Below, one piece after another: positions 22,440 to 33,574 of a stretch of 64,000 nucleotides of DNA. Source of the stretch: Cryptomeria japonica. Its lineage: Eukaryota > Streptophyta > Pinopsida > Cupressales > Cupressaceae. Each line of letters opens with the position of its first letter. Position 1 is the stretch's first letter. The stretch spans positions 765,700,330 to 765,764,329 of the forward strand of contig NC_081408.1 of the NCBI RefSeq assembly GCF_030272615.1, written 5' to 3'. The notes under the pieces are model-generated. The model did no database searches and was not told the DNA's origin. It saw only the letters and a program-made list of their open reading frames with translations. The translations under genes and the position numbers were made by a program.

Positions 22440-23075
22440 GATGTATGCAATTATGTTGATTATGAGTTTGGTAAGGATGACTTAGATGAAGCTCTAGATG
22501 AATTTTTGAACCCTAAGCCTTCTAAACCGTCATTTTGCCAAAATCTAATCAACCTTGTTACTATGCCATTTCGTGGTGATGAGAAAGATAAGTTGAATGA
22601 TTCCTCTCATGGGTACATTCCTATCAACTCCTCCACTAAATCTAGCAACAAGGTTGTCTACAATGATCCCCTCTATGAGGAGATGTCTCCTTTTGAATCA
22701 AAAGATAAACCTTTCAACCGATATGACCATGCCTTGTTAGATGATGCCCTTGATGACTTTGTGTCTTTGTCCAAATCTTCAAACAAAAAAATACATCTAA
22801 AAGATTAATCAACATGATAAATGTGAATGAACATAGCAAGCCTCTTTTTGTAGTCCAAGGTGCTTATCCTTCTTCAACTTCACAACTTTCCAATCAACCC
22901 CTTTTCACTATTCAAGGTGGATATAGTCATGATTCCTTTAGTACTCCTAACAAACTTGTCATTACTGTGCAAGGAGGAAATCCCACTAAGAGTCCCTATA
23001 GTTATGCTAAACAACTAACTAAGGAGAGTTATCATGTAGTTGCCCACACCTATAACACAAGAAATAATAGGTAAC
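22440..23075 (+). pseudogene. N-terminal remnant of Tat polyprotein, no capsid domain
   Basis: Two frames carry protein-like text: FGKDDLDEALDEFLNPKPSK...FDDFVSLSKSSN-like acidic sequence (22460-22806), then 22814-23074, where a three-fold repeat of about 24 residues is visible (LFVVQGAYPSS, LFTIQGGYSHD, VITVQGGNPTK) before YHVVAHTYNTRNNR. The same sort of phrase (GKFTLQGALAKN) precedes the protease in the element at 48363-52427, so this is the linker between gag and protease. The capsid part itself is missing or unrecognisable. Confidence 0.6.
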
Positions 23076-23089
23076 CTAATCCTCCTCTA

Positions 23090-23700
23090 GTTATCTCGAC
23101 TTCCCTTCCTAATCCTCAACCTATTCTTCCTCAAGTACCTCGCATTTCACAAACTCTTGGTAAAGAATATGATCTTATTGAACAACTCAAAGCGACCCCT
23201 GCCAAGATATCCCTTTCGGATTTGATTCAAACTTCTTCATCTCATCATGGAATGTTACAAGATGCCTTGAAAACTTTGAATGTCCCACCTACAGTGATAT
23301 CCAATAATATGGCTTCCTTGATTGACTCTATAACATCTTCTAAGGCTCAAATTGTGTTTACACAAGATGAGTTACCTACTAGTGAAATCCAACATCAATA
23401 TGATCCTTTAATGATTGTGGTTATCATAAACAATAGTGCAATAAGACGAACACTAGTGGATAATGGATTTGGCCTTAATGTTTGTAGCATTAACTTTTTT
23501 GCATAAAATCAATGTCGATACATCTCTCATTAAGCACGATTATCTTACTATCTGAGGCTTTGATAATGTTGCTAAATCCTCATTAGGTATCACTACCTTG
23601 CCTATTAAGGTAGGTCTTATTACTTTATCTACACCTATTCATGTCATGCCTATAAATTTGACATATAACCTATTTATTAGGGAGACCTTGGATTCATATC
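23090..23700 (+). pseudogene. Tat aspartic protease
   Basis: EYDLIEQLKATPAKISL, then DALKTLNVPP and the retropepsin motif RRTLVDNGFGLNVCS (canonical VLVDNGSALNVCP in Tat elements), then GITTLPIKVGLITLSTPIHV and MPINLTYNLFIRETL in place of LGRPWL. The catalytic D-N-G is kept but a neighbouring S is lost. Stops follow at 23506 and about 23554. Confidence 0.8.
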
Positions 23701-24960
23701 ATGCAAGCTTTCCCCTCTACATTTCATAGGAAAGTCAAATTTATTTACAACAATAAGATACATACTTTGCTAGGTGATACCAATCTCCAAGCTTGTTTAC
23801 AAACATCAACATCCAAATCCTCTTCAACTAGTTCTTCCCCAACTATCTCAGATGATTCTTCCAAAACCTCTCCTCCTACTAGTGTGTCTATTCCCTTAAG
23901 AATACCTCCTACCTCTAGTTCATCTCCCATTGATTCCTCAAATGGTCCTACCCTTTCAAATGAACCTAAGGTTCCTAAAAAAGAGCCTTCTCAACTTGAT
24001 TCTACCATTGAAGATGTCTTCTCTCCTGAAAAGATTCTTGTAGAAGATGATTGGGGATCCCTTGACTTTAATCCTACTTTCATAGGAGAGTACAAAATTC
24101 CCCCTAGAGAATCCAAGGTTGAAAAGAATAAAGATGAAGAAGAACCTAAAAAGAAACCCACTTTATCCAAGCCATTGAGTAATAACTTTGTTGTGGCTTC
24201 TCATACTTCATCTCCCCTTGTTTCCAATTTAGAGGATTTGGATCCCTTACTTCATGAAAAACTCCCTTCTCTTTCAAAAATGGCTAACCTTTATGGTCCT
24301 GGTTTTCGCATCCTAGCTAAGAGTGGATATAATGGTAATGGTTGCTGTGCTGAAGAACAAGGGATAAAAGTTTCCTTGAAAAATAACTTTCGTGATACAA
24401 CATTTTGGCTTGGCTATGATCTTTTGACGTGTACTAAAGCTTCCAAGAGACCATCTATTAGTGTTAATGTTATCTCTACTTCTCTCTCAATAAAATATCC
24501 ATAGTATATTGACTGCGACTCTTCTAGTGTCTTTGCTTTGGATGTTTTTCCTATTGATGATTTCTTAGCTGAATTCCTAGGAGCTTATGACAACCTTCCT
24601 TGTTATCACCATAATCGTGGATTTCCTTATTGTTTAAATACAAAATCTTACTTTGGGAAAGAAAAAAATAACGATGAGATAGTTAAAGGATTCCCTCAGT
24701 TGAAAGATACTCCTCAACACAACAATCTCCTCATAAGTGAAACTATTTATATCAAAATGGACCCTTGTGTTGAAGGCAAAGTCATTAAGATAGGAAAATG
24801 CTTGGATGAAGAAGAACAAAAACAATATTCTAAATTATTACATGAATTCCCTGAAATCTTTGCTTGGATATATTTTGATATGCCTGGCATTTATCCTAAG
24901 TCTGTCACTCATAACAGTGTCTTAGTTCCTGATGCTAAACCTGTGAAACAAAAGATTTGA
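23701..24960 (+). pseudogene. Tat protease-RT linker with degenerate G-patch
   Basis: A serine-, proline- and lysine-rich disordered stretch (23790-24200) leads to ILAKSGYNGNGCCAEEQGI at about 24309-24366. That looks like a decayed G-patch (canonical MxKMGYxxGxGLGKxxQGI), which Tat polyproteins commonly carry after the protease. The acidic segment after it (DEEEQKQYSKLLHEFPEIFA) is the usual lead-in to reverse transcriptase, ending GIYPKSVTHNSVLVPDAKPV. An in-frame stop lies at 24502-24504. Confidence 0.72.
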
Positions 24961-25640
24961 AAGATGAATCCCAAAATAGCATTGCTTGTTAAGGCTGAGA
25001 TTGAAAAGTTATTAGATGTCAGATTCATCCATCCTATTGATTATTCCCCATGGATTTCAAACATTGTGGCTATGGCTAAAGCTAATAACAAGATTAGGAT
25101 GTGTATGGATTTTCAAGATCTCAATAAAGCTTCTTTGAAGGATTAGTTCCCTCTCCCAAATATCTATATGATAGTGGATTCTATAGTAGGCCATGGTTTG
25201 TTATCCTTCATGGATGGTTTCTTAGGATATAATCAAATCTTCATTAATCCTCAAGATCAATTCAAAACTGCTTTCACCACCCCTTGGGGCACTTTTTTTG
25301 GGTTATGATGCCTTTTGGATTGAAAAATGTAGGCACTACCTATCAACGCGCTATGACCCTCATCTTCCATGATTACATGCATAAAATCTTAGAAGATTAC
25401 ATTGATGACATCTTAGCTAAATCCATTCTTCGTATAGATCATGTTAAGATCCTTCGTCTTTGAAATAATTCATAAGTATAGTATGCACTTGAATCCTCAA
25501 AAATGTGTTTCTGGTGTGGATGGTGGAAAACTATTAGGATTCATAGTCTCACATCATGGAATTGAGGTGGATACAAAGAAGATAGATGCTATTGTTAATA
25601 TGCCAAATGCTTCCCAACTAAAAAGTTTACAAGGAAAGAT
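24961..25640 (+). pseudogene. Tat reverse transcriptase
   Basis: Blocks: LLVKAEIEKLLDVRFIHPI, KIRMCMDFQDLNKASLKD, then after a stop FPLPNIYMIVDSIVGH, LSFMDGFLGYNQIFI, KTAFTTPWGTF, a frameshift at a run of T near 25300, MPFGLKNVGTTYQRAM, and the catalytic box LEDYIDDILAKS (YIDD at 25398-25409). LGFIVSHHGIEVDTKKIDAI follows. The first catalytic aspartate is kept in SFMDGFLGYNQ. It is dead because of a stop at 25147 and the frameshift. Confidence 0.9.
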
Positions 25641-26250
25641 TCAAGCAATTCGTAGGTTTGTTTCCCAACTTGTGGATTGTACCTTTCCCTTCACCCAATT
25701 ACTTGAAAAGAATACCACTTTTCCATGGAATGAGGATTGTGGTCAAGCATTTGAAGACTTAAAAATATATTTGGCCAATCCTCCTATTCTTCAACCTGCT
25801 GACCTTTCCAAACCTTTTCTTCTATACACATCTTCTTCCCTTCATGCTCTTGCATCCTTATTGAAAAAACATGATAAGGATGGTAGAGAATGCTCGGTTT
25901 ATTACATAAGTCACACTTTACTTGATTATGAAGTCCTATATTCTGCAATAGAAATACAATGTCTTTCTTTAGTCTTCGCAACCCAAAAATTAAGGCATTA
26001 TCTTTTGAATGCTGAAGTTCATGTTATCATTAAATTCAATCCTCTAAAGCATCTTTTCTCCAAAACTGACCTTCCAAGATGCTTAGCTAAGCGGGTTATG
26101 ATGTTGACCGAGTTTGACCTTAAGTTTGTTTTGCATAAGGCAATAAAAGGCCAAGTGTTGACCAACCACTTATCCGAGGCTCCTTCGCCTTTCTCCATAC
26201 CTAACCAAGAGTCTTTTCTAGATGATTCATCCTCTTTGTTGAGGTTGATG
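25641..26250 (+). pseudogene. Tat first RNase H (gypsy type)
   Basis: After the connection (LQGKIQAIRRFVSQL, FPWNEDCGQAFEDLKIYL) come FLLYTSSSLHALASLLKKHD, VYYISHTLLDYEVLYSAIEIQCLSL and LRHYLLNAEVHVIIKFNPLK. The usual first catalytic D (YLxxxD or LYLA region) has become TSSS, the known situation in Tat elements, where this domain is degenerate and a second RNase H takes over. Confidence 0.82.
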
Positions 26251-26515
26251 AAGCTTGGGAATTATATTTTGATGGCTCTAGGTGTTGTACAGGATCAGGG
26301 CAAGTGTTGTCTTAATCTCTCCTAAAAAGAAACCTATCCCTTTATCATATCGCCTTAATTTCTTGTGTACCAATAACATTGCTGAATATGAGGCTCTTAT
26401 AGTTGGAATTAAAGAAGCCTTAGCATTAAATGTAAAACATCTACATATCTATGGAGATTCTCAATTAATTATAAGACAAGTGACAAGAATTTACCAAGCT
26501 AAGCAAGATAAATGA
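26251..26515 (+). pseudogene. Tat second RNase H (archaeal-like aRNH)
   Basis: WELYFDGSRC, then after a frameshift ASVVLISPKKKPIPLSY, NNIAEYEALIVGIKEALAL and LHIYGDSQLIIRQV. Catalytic D (YFDGS, 26271), E (AEYEAL) and D (YGDSQL) are all visible. This extra RNase H of the archaeal/plant type between pol RNase H and integrase is characteristic of the Tat lineage. Confidence 0.88.
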
Positions 26516-26542
26516 TCACAATATAGAGATTTAGCTATATCC

Positions 26543-28004
26543 TTGTTGCAAAAGTTTGATTCTTATACCATGGAGCATGTTCCTCAAAAAGATAATCGAC
26601 ATGTTGATGCAATGGCATGTGTGGCCTCTCTTGTATCTTTAGAGGACCCCTTGGTAGATCTAAAATTTATTATTCACAACCTTACTACTCTAGCTATTGT
26701 AGACAATCCTAGTGATGTGACATATTGTAGCGCTATAGATTATGATGAATGGTACTTGCATATGAGGTATTTGAGTGATGGCACCTTTCTCGACTCTACA
26801 AAGAAGAATACTAGGGCTCAGATTCACAAGTTGGCCGCTAGATACATTATCCTTTCTAATGTTTTGTATAGAAGGGGTTATAATGGTCTCCTCCTTCGAT
26901 GTCTTAACAAAGCTGAAATCCCTATTGCTCTTGAGGAAGCACATTCAGGTGCTTGTGGGGGGCATTTTGGGGGCAGATCTTTAGTGCAAAGGTTTCTCTG
27001 AATGGGATATTATTGGCAAACCATGGAAAAGGACTCCTCTGCGTTTGTTAAGAAATGTCATTAGTGTTAGTAACATAGCAATTTGATCCATGCTCCCACC
27101 TAAGAGCTATGATCTCAGGTAGCTTCTTGGCCCTTTTCTACATGGGGTTTGGATATCATCAGGAAAATATCTCCTCCCTCATCTCAAGGACATACTTTCA
27201 TCATAACTGCTTGATTACTTTACAAAGTGGGTAGAAGTAGTCCCTCTTTGATCTACTACCACCGAAGTAATCTGTCAATTCATCGTAGATAACATCATTT
27301 CCCAATTTGGAATACCTTTTGCTTTGGTTTCGGATAATGGAACATCATTTAAAAACAAAGATGTGAAGAAATTTCTTGAGAAATATCATATTCAACATCG
27401 ATTTTCCACACCCTAATATCCTCAATCAAATGGTCAAGCCCAATCTTAAAATATAATAATTGAACAAATTCTTCATAAGATTGTGAACAAGCATGGTAAG
27501 GATTGGCACACTCAGTTAATCTATTCTCTTTGGGCTTACCGAACGAGCGTATATATTGCTACGGGTTCTATTCCTTATAATCTTGTTTATGATGCTGATG
27601 CTATTATGCCTTTGGAGTTAGAAATTCCATCTTTAAGAGTTTCTTTTAAGGGTATAATGGATGATGATTCCTATAGAGAACAAAGGCTCCAACAACTTGA
27701 GATGCTTGATCAACAACACATAAACTCTCTTGAGCATATTCAAGCATATCATAAAACTCTACAACAAAGTTACAATGATAAAGTCATTGAACGTTCCTTC
27801 TCAGTAGGTGATTTAGTACTTTATGAGAATTAGCGCAACGTGAATGCCTTACCCGAGGAAAAAGGAAAATTCAATCCTAATTGGCTTGGACCATACATCG
27901 TTGTTGAAACCTATGGATCAGGTGCTTACAAGATAGCAGACGTGGAAGGTACACCTCTCAGAGAACCTATAAATGCTATGCACCTTTGTAGATACTATGC
28001 CTAA
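26543..28004 (+). pseudogene. Tat integrase
   Basis: A linker (FDSYTMEHVPQKDNRHVDAMA) is followed by the zinc finger AHSGACGGHFGGRSLVQRFL and KKCH. The core has GHTFIITA (stop), then ALVSDNGTSFKNKDVKKF and YPQSNGQAQS, where the catalytic glutamate (canonical GQAEAxN) is glutamine and a stop follows. The C-terminus gives DWHTQLIYSLWAYRTSVYIATG, EVGD-like SVGDLVLYEN, KFNPNWLGPYIVVETYGSGAY and MHLCRYYA, ending at TAA 28002-28004. Several stops and frameshifts. Confidence 0.88.
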
Positions 28005-28623
28005 TATATATCTCTCTCTTTCTATCTTATTCTCTCTCCCTGTGCGTTTTCTTTCTTCAAATTGGATAATATGTTTGCATATTTTTTTTTTAAAGCATGT
28101 AGTATTAAATCATATTGTATTGTTTAATCTACATTGCTCCATTCTTGACAAGCATGTTTCTTCACTTTATGGTTTGTCTTGGATTCATTTATGTAAATTG
28201 TAATAGATTTACATTTTATATGTGCTAGCATGTTATACAATTTCTTATGTGTTAAGTGGGATTATATCATATTGTGTTTAATTAGAGTTAATTAAATCAT
28301 ATTAGTCATATAGTTCTTAAAATTAACACATTTTCTCCTACATCACCAAGGTAGTATTTAATTAAATACCTAGCTATTTAATTAAATCACACATGTATCA
28401 ATTTAATCATGTAGCATTGAGAAATCAATCACATGGAAATTAAATTAGACATACATGTTCATTACCAAATATGTTATTTTTAATCAAAGCAATGCATACA
28501 TTGTTTCAAGAATTATAATAACATGTTTGAGATAAAAGCATAAGCATATATAAATATATATCGATCGAGTGTAACAACATATACATCATTATATATCAAA
28601 AGGTAACCCATACTACAACATAA
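28005..28623. other. AT-rich spacer between Tat pol and antisense ORF
   Basis: Low-complexity T- and A-rich DNA with no ORF. Two convergent transcription units (pol on plus, antisense ORF on minus) would both terminate here. Confidence 0.6.
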
Positions 28624-31097
28624 TCATCTCCTATCTCTAGGACTAGTAGTTGGAGGCTGGTGACTATTGACCCCCTCCTGATCTAGCTGTGGGGGTGGAC
28701 CTATGGGTCTGTATCATGATGAGGAACATGAGTGACTCCGCGAGGAGCCCCTATGCTCCCTATCCATCATGATCCTGCGATACAGGGTCCCCTCTACCCG
28801 TGCCACTGCTAGATCACGTTCTGTCCGCTGCAACCTCTCTAACAAACTATTCTCCCTCTCTTGCCTAACCTCTATCTCCACCCGAAATGGGGTGAACAGG
28901 TCCTCATGCCGCCCAACACTCCTCTGAGGTCTATGTACTATCTATGAGGAGCCAGGAATGTGTGCGGTGGTAATGATATCTGTCACTGTATTCTGGATGA
29001 GGGAGCGCCACTCCTGCATGCCAACTACAGAGATGAGAAGAGGTTTTTCATTAGTAACATTATATATCATCAAATCTAAATAATTAATTGCATAAATTAA
29101 ACAAATCATAAAATAAATCACCTATATCTCCCTCTCACCAGTAAGGGTCATGGAAAGAGGCCGCCTGTGATTGGGAACCACTAGGCTCTTTGCGCTCATA
29201 GTGTCTCTGTACAGTAAGCGCAGGACAGTGGGGACTGGAATCGGGAACCCTTATAGGGTCCTTCTATCCCCGGTATGGTACACTCGGTGGATCTAGGGCT
29301 ATGGTGTCATCTCCAGAGTGATGTGGAACTACATCTAACTCATCCTCCTCATCCTCCTCATCTTCCTCATCCTCTTCCTCTCTATCCTCCTCCTCATCTC
29401 CTTCCTGATCTCCCTCTCCTGCATTAGGATCATCTCCATCTCCACCAACATCCTGCTATCCTGCATCATCCTACTGATCATCTGTGTTTGCCTCACTTAG
29501 GTCCTCAGATGTATCAGAGTCATCCACCCACATGTCTCCATGGTCCAAGGTTCTCTCTAGGGAAGTCTGCAAGAAAAATGGCTCCAGGGTATACCCTACC
29601 TCACCATGTGATGTACCGCCGGTGTGTGCGCACATTATAGGTATAGTCGGTCGCGACATCCTGGTCTGACCCATCTGAATTTGTCATATCAATATTGTCA
29701 CTGATAGGCCTTGGGATAAATCCTGACCTAGGGGTCACTCGTGAGTGCCAGATATTAATGGGAATGTCTGTAGGGACACACTGCTCAAACCCAAACTGCT
29801 GCTGAACTCGGTCGAAGTAGAATGGGACTACAATGTGGCTATGTCCTCCCTCCAGAAGATGATTTATATACATAAAAACCAACTGCCTATGCATATTTTC
29901 CCACCTGTACATCCTGAGCTAAGGCCTCCATGTGATCACATCTACTGTCAACCTATCAAAAGTTACTCTCTAATGAAGCAAGTCTCCAAACCGCCACTCA
30001 TGAGTAAGGGGATACGCAAACACCCTAGGCTGCTCCAGAACCAAATCAATGGGAACCCCAGCTGGTCTAGTGCATGTGATGTGCTCGAGTATCCATATCT
30101 ATAGAAGTGTGCAGGTCATCAACCTGTATCCTTGTCCAAACAGGTAGTCTCCTAGGTCATGATAAAGGTGGGCTAGCTTGCTCCGCCCCTAAGAGAATAC
30201 CCTCCTATCTCTCTCCATCGCTCTCATCGCATAAGTGAGACCTCCATGCATATGTGAGTCGCACCCATTAGGGCACATAACTAATGCTATGGTAGCTATC
30301 ATCAACTGTCTCAATAAAGGTACCTCGCCCATGGGGTGCAGAAGCCAACTGATCATGATGCGGCTTCTCATCTCATTGGGAATCTACCTCCCAACACAAT
30401 ATATCTACTCCCTCCTATAGCTAGAAGCAGTGCGATCAGATCAATACCCCATTATCTCTCCTCTTATAGGTAGACAGAGTATACAGTACACATCCTCTAA
30501 AGTGACATCATCTCTCCCACCGGTAGGACAAAGGAAGAAGTATTAGCATCCCATCTCTCCATCAGTGCCATCAACATCATGGAATGGAACTTGATGGAGG
30601 GCATGACCATCACATACCATAGCCTTACTATGAGTAGTAGCTCTCTATCCTCTAGAGAAAGCCTCAGAATTTGACTCCAAAGGCTGCGAAATGTGTGGCC
30701 GATGGTATGCTCTCGCGTGTAAGGAAAAATATGCAAAACGAAACAATCCAACCATAAGTAATTGCTCATCAATCATCGCCATCTAATAAAAAATATCATT
30801 CTATCTACTCCTACCATCAACTGCTTGATCTCATGTAACCCTTGCACATCTCGAGCAGGGGCTAGGGCGCTCTGGGAGGACCAGGGTGCCCCTATGGGAC
30901 TAGGGTGCCCCATGGGGACCATGGTGCCCGAACAGGGGGCATGTGCATAATTAGGGACCCTGACATCATCAAAGTCAAATTCAATTTAACACAAAGTCAA
31001 TGAAAGGTCAACTCACCTTATCGAGTGGACTATCGGTCAGTACGGCCTAGCGCAAGATCTCCATTAGTATGGGTCGCTCGGGTTGACGTCGAGGCAT
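28624..31097 (-). pseudogene. Antisense extra ORF of Tat, plant mobile domain protein
   Basis: Opposite to pol, a broken spliced gene reads MPRRQPERPILMEILR from the ATG at 31097, then a donor (AAG/GTGAGT at 31017/31016). The next exon contains LDCFVLHIFPYTREHTIGH and ALMERWDANTSSFVLPVGEM followed by SLEDVYCILCLPIRGEIMGY. ERW...FxLPxGEMxxTLxDVxxILxLPxxG is the plant mobile domain (PMD) signature. Further blocks are RVFAYPLTHEWRFGD and YRWENMHRQLVFMYINHLLE, a long acidic stretch (29340-29470), and a coiled-coil end finishing SPRDRR at 28624. About seven stops. PMD-type antisense ORFs have been described in Tat elements; the role is unknown. Confidence 0.78.
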
Positions 31098-31570
31098 GAT
31101 AGTTGTCACGTGGGCTCCTCTGTAGTGAATAGTGCACAAAGTAAAAAAGTGATGAATGAAGGTGTCGCTTTCATATTTATGAGGTATGCACTTTTTCACT
31201 TTTTCTAATTTTAAGTTAAAAACCCTAATTTAGGTCTTTTCACTTAGTCTATCATAACTTGAGCTAGGGAGCTTCGATTTTCATGTCGTTGGTGGTGTCG
31301 GGATCATGAATTCATTCTCTTACCCCACATGTATTCCATAAAATGCTTTGATGTACAATCAAGTCTTATTGTGAACATTTCTCATTAAGTTCTTTATCAC
31401 AATTCGGTGTGGTAAACATGATACCCTGTTTCACCTCACTAATAAGCAAGCCGAAATAGGAGGGGCATATAGCTACCCGCAAATTTCATCACCTTCCTTA
31501 CTAGGCATTAGGTAATTTTGTGATCGAACATATGGTTTTGTAGGGTGCAGTTCCTAATTGTGTAATGCAT
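31098..31570. other. Upstream region of the antisense ORF
   Basis: AT-rich, with no coding signal on either strand. As it lies in front of the antisense start codon it should hold that ORF's promoter, but I see no convincing TATA box. It ends in the TGCAT target site (31566-31570) of the nested element. Confidence 0.5.
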
Positions 31571-32828
31571 TGTAAAGCGGAAAAATCAAACCCTAGTCGT
31601 TCTCCCCTCCCCAACTCCAAGGAGAGAGAAGGGAGAGTCACTAGGGTTGATGGTTTTCAATTAGGAGGGACTTTACATTCAAAAGAGGGGTTGAAACCCA
31701 CAAGATCCAATCCCACGCAATGCAAGATTGGATTCTATATGAGTTTCAAGGGTTAAGACATCAAGGATACCCTCTTTTGTAAAGAAATGTGGATAGAAAG
31801 ATTAAGCTAGGAATGCATGAAAAGTAGGAAAGATTCGCTTATAAACAGAGATAGGGATATGGGATGAAGCTGCGGACCTGGAATTAGTAGTAAAATGTCG
31901 AGATGGTGTTGTTCTGCAAATTTGAGCGAAAGTTGATGAGACGATGGCGCCCGACGTGCACACGGTCCTCCGAAAAATCCGCGAAACGAAGGTGGATCTG
32001 TTCGTCTCTGCACAAGGATTCCAGATCTTCAATTACAGCCGCGTACCTGCAACCTACACATAGAAAAGAGAGGACGATTGGGGGGTTAGGGATGAGGGGT
32101 TTGCCTTTAGGTCAAACCCCAGTTTTGGAATTAACCAAGAAATGAGAATGCTGTAAATGTAAATGTTTGTAATGTAAACAAGTACTGATACCTTGTTGTA
32201 AGAATGTTTGTATTCTTACATGCGAAGGTGTAATGTATGTAGTATGTTGTATGTTGTATGTGATCTCCTCTTCAATGGTTGAATCCTTGTCTTGAATGCA
32301 ACACTTGGCCTTGAATGGAGACTTAGAATGATCAATTGCTTGAAAGAATGTTTGAATGCTTGAATGCTTGAATGCTTGAATATCGCTTTCGCGCCTTTGC
32401 ACACATATCTCCTCCTTTTTTGAGAGAGGAAATGTAGTTTATATACTTGTCAATTAGGGCTGATAGACTAATTTTCCTGACCTTAGGCTGACCAGGAAAT
32501 GTTATTTTCCAATTTGCAATCATAAAGACCCGAGACCCAAAAGAGACCGGGCCCAAAAATAGGGCCAGGGACCAGGGCGCTGGGCGCCATGGTCCTGGGG
32601 GACCAGGGCACTGGGTGCCCTAGTCTTGAAGGACCAGGGCGCTGGGCGCCATGGTCCCACCTCCAGGGACAATGGGGTGCAAGGAGGATCAGGCCAGGGT
32701 GCTGAGAAATGCAGTTTTTGATGTCATGAACAAGTTTCGGGGTCTCCATTCAGGTTCCGTGTTGCATCACCATCGTGAAGACCCAAATGCAGTCGAAATT
32801 GCAAGTGTCACAATTTTAGGATGCTACA
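31571..32828 (-). repeat. 3' LTR of the gag-protease-only element
   Basis: 1258 bp, matching 38204-39407. It is longer by about 54 bp, mainly because a 31-bp unit is present three times at 32569-32661 and once in the other LTR. A CTTGAATG heptad-like run (32340-32385) is also of variable length between the two LTRs. Confidence 0.93.
32569..32661. repeat. 31-bp tandem repeat, three copies, palindromic
   Basis: Units at 32569-32599, 32600-32630 and 32631-32661 begin GGACCAGGGCGCTGG and continue GCGCCATGGTCC, so each unit is itself an imperfect inverted repeat. The other LTR has a single unit at about 39210-39240. Confidence 0.85.
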
Positions 32829-32845
32829 TTTAGCCCCCACTTTAG
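32829..32845 (-). other. Polypurine tract
   Basis: The minus strand reads AAAGTGGGGGCTAAA directly before the LTR. The Tat element has the same sequence at its own PPT (39520-39534). Confidence 0.85.
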
Positions 32846-33574
32846 CGGGAGTATAAGCGTACGCTCATACTTCTGGTAAAGTACAAGGAAACAACATTGA
32901 AAAACTTTCACCACGTCAAGGAGGCAAGATACACCAAGCCCCCAGTGGACTAAGGATCTTACGACTTTGATTGACAAAGTAAAAGGGAAGATCACGAGGG
33001 AGAACCATGACTGTCAGTAGTAAGGTTCCCTCACTATGAGTCATGCAAGAAAGATATCAAAAATTTTCAAGGCAAAGCTAAATTTGTCAAGAAATTTTCA
33101 AGTATCTTGAAAAGATATGGATGGGATGTATGCCCCCCTACGTTAAAGTGATCACACACGCCTCACCAGGGGTGATTTCTTTAAGGTAGTGATACATATA
33201 AGAAATGAGAAAGGAAAGGAGCATGTTATCACAAGGATTTAGCCCCCAAGTGTGAGATAAGCCCAAGGATAATAGACACAAAACACAAAGCACAAGGTGA
33301 CTTCACTTTCCTCGGGGTCAGTATGCTGTATGATAATTCATGTATATCATATGTATGTATGCATAATTGTTCTTCATTCCCCAATCAAGGAAGGTCACCT
33401 AGAAGAAGGGAACACATGTGTCTTTTGAGTCAACATGAGAGAGACCAAAAGAGATCTCAATGCTTTGCATCGTCCTCAAGTAGACAACACTAAGGACAAC
33501 AAATAGAAGAATGAGAATAACACATAGAAGAAGTAACAAAAGAGAGGAGGGGAGAATCTGCTATGCTAATGAAA
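32846..33574. other. Non-coding 3' region of the gag-protease-only element
   Basis: No coding signal on either strand. On the minus strand it carries GGGGGCTTGG- and GGGGGCTAAA-like purine runs (near 32940 and 33240) that could be secondary PPT-like sites. Confidence 0.5.
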
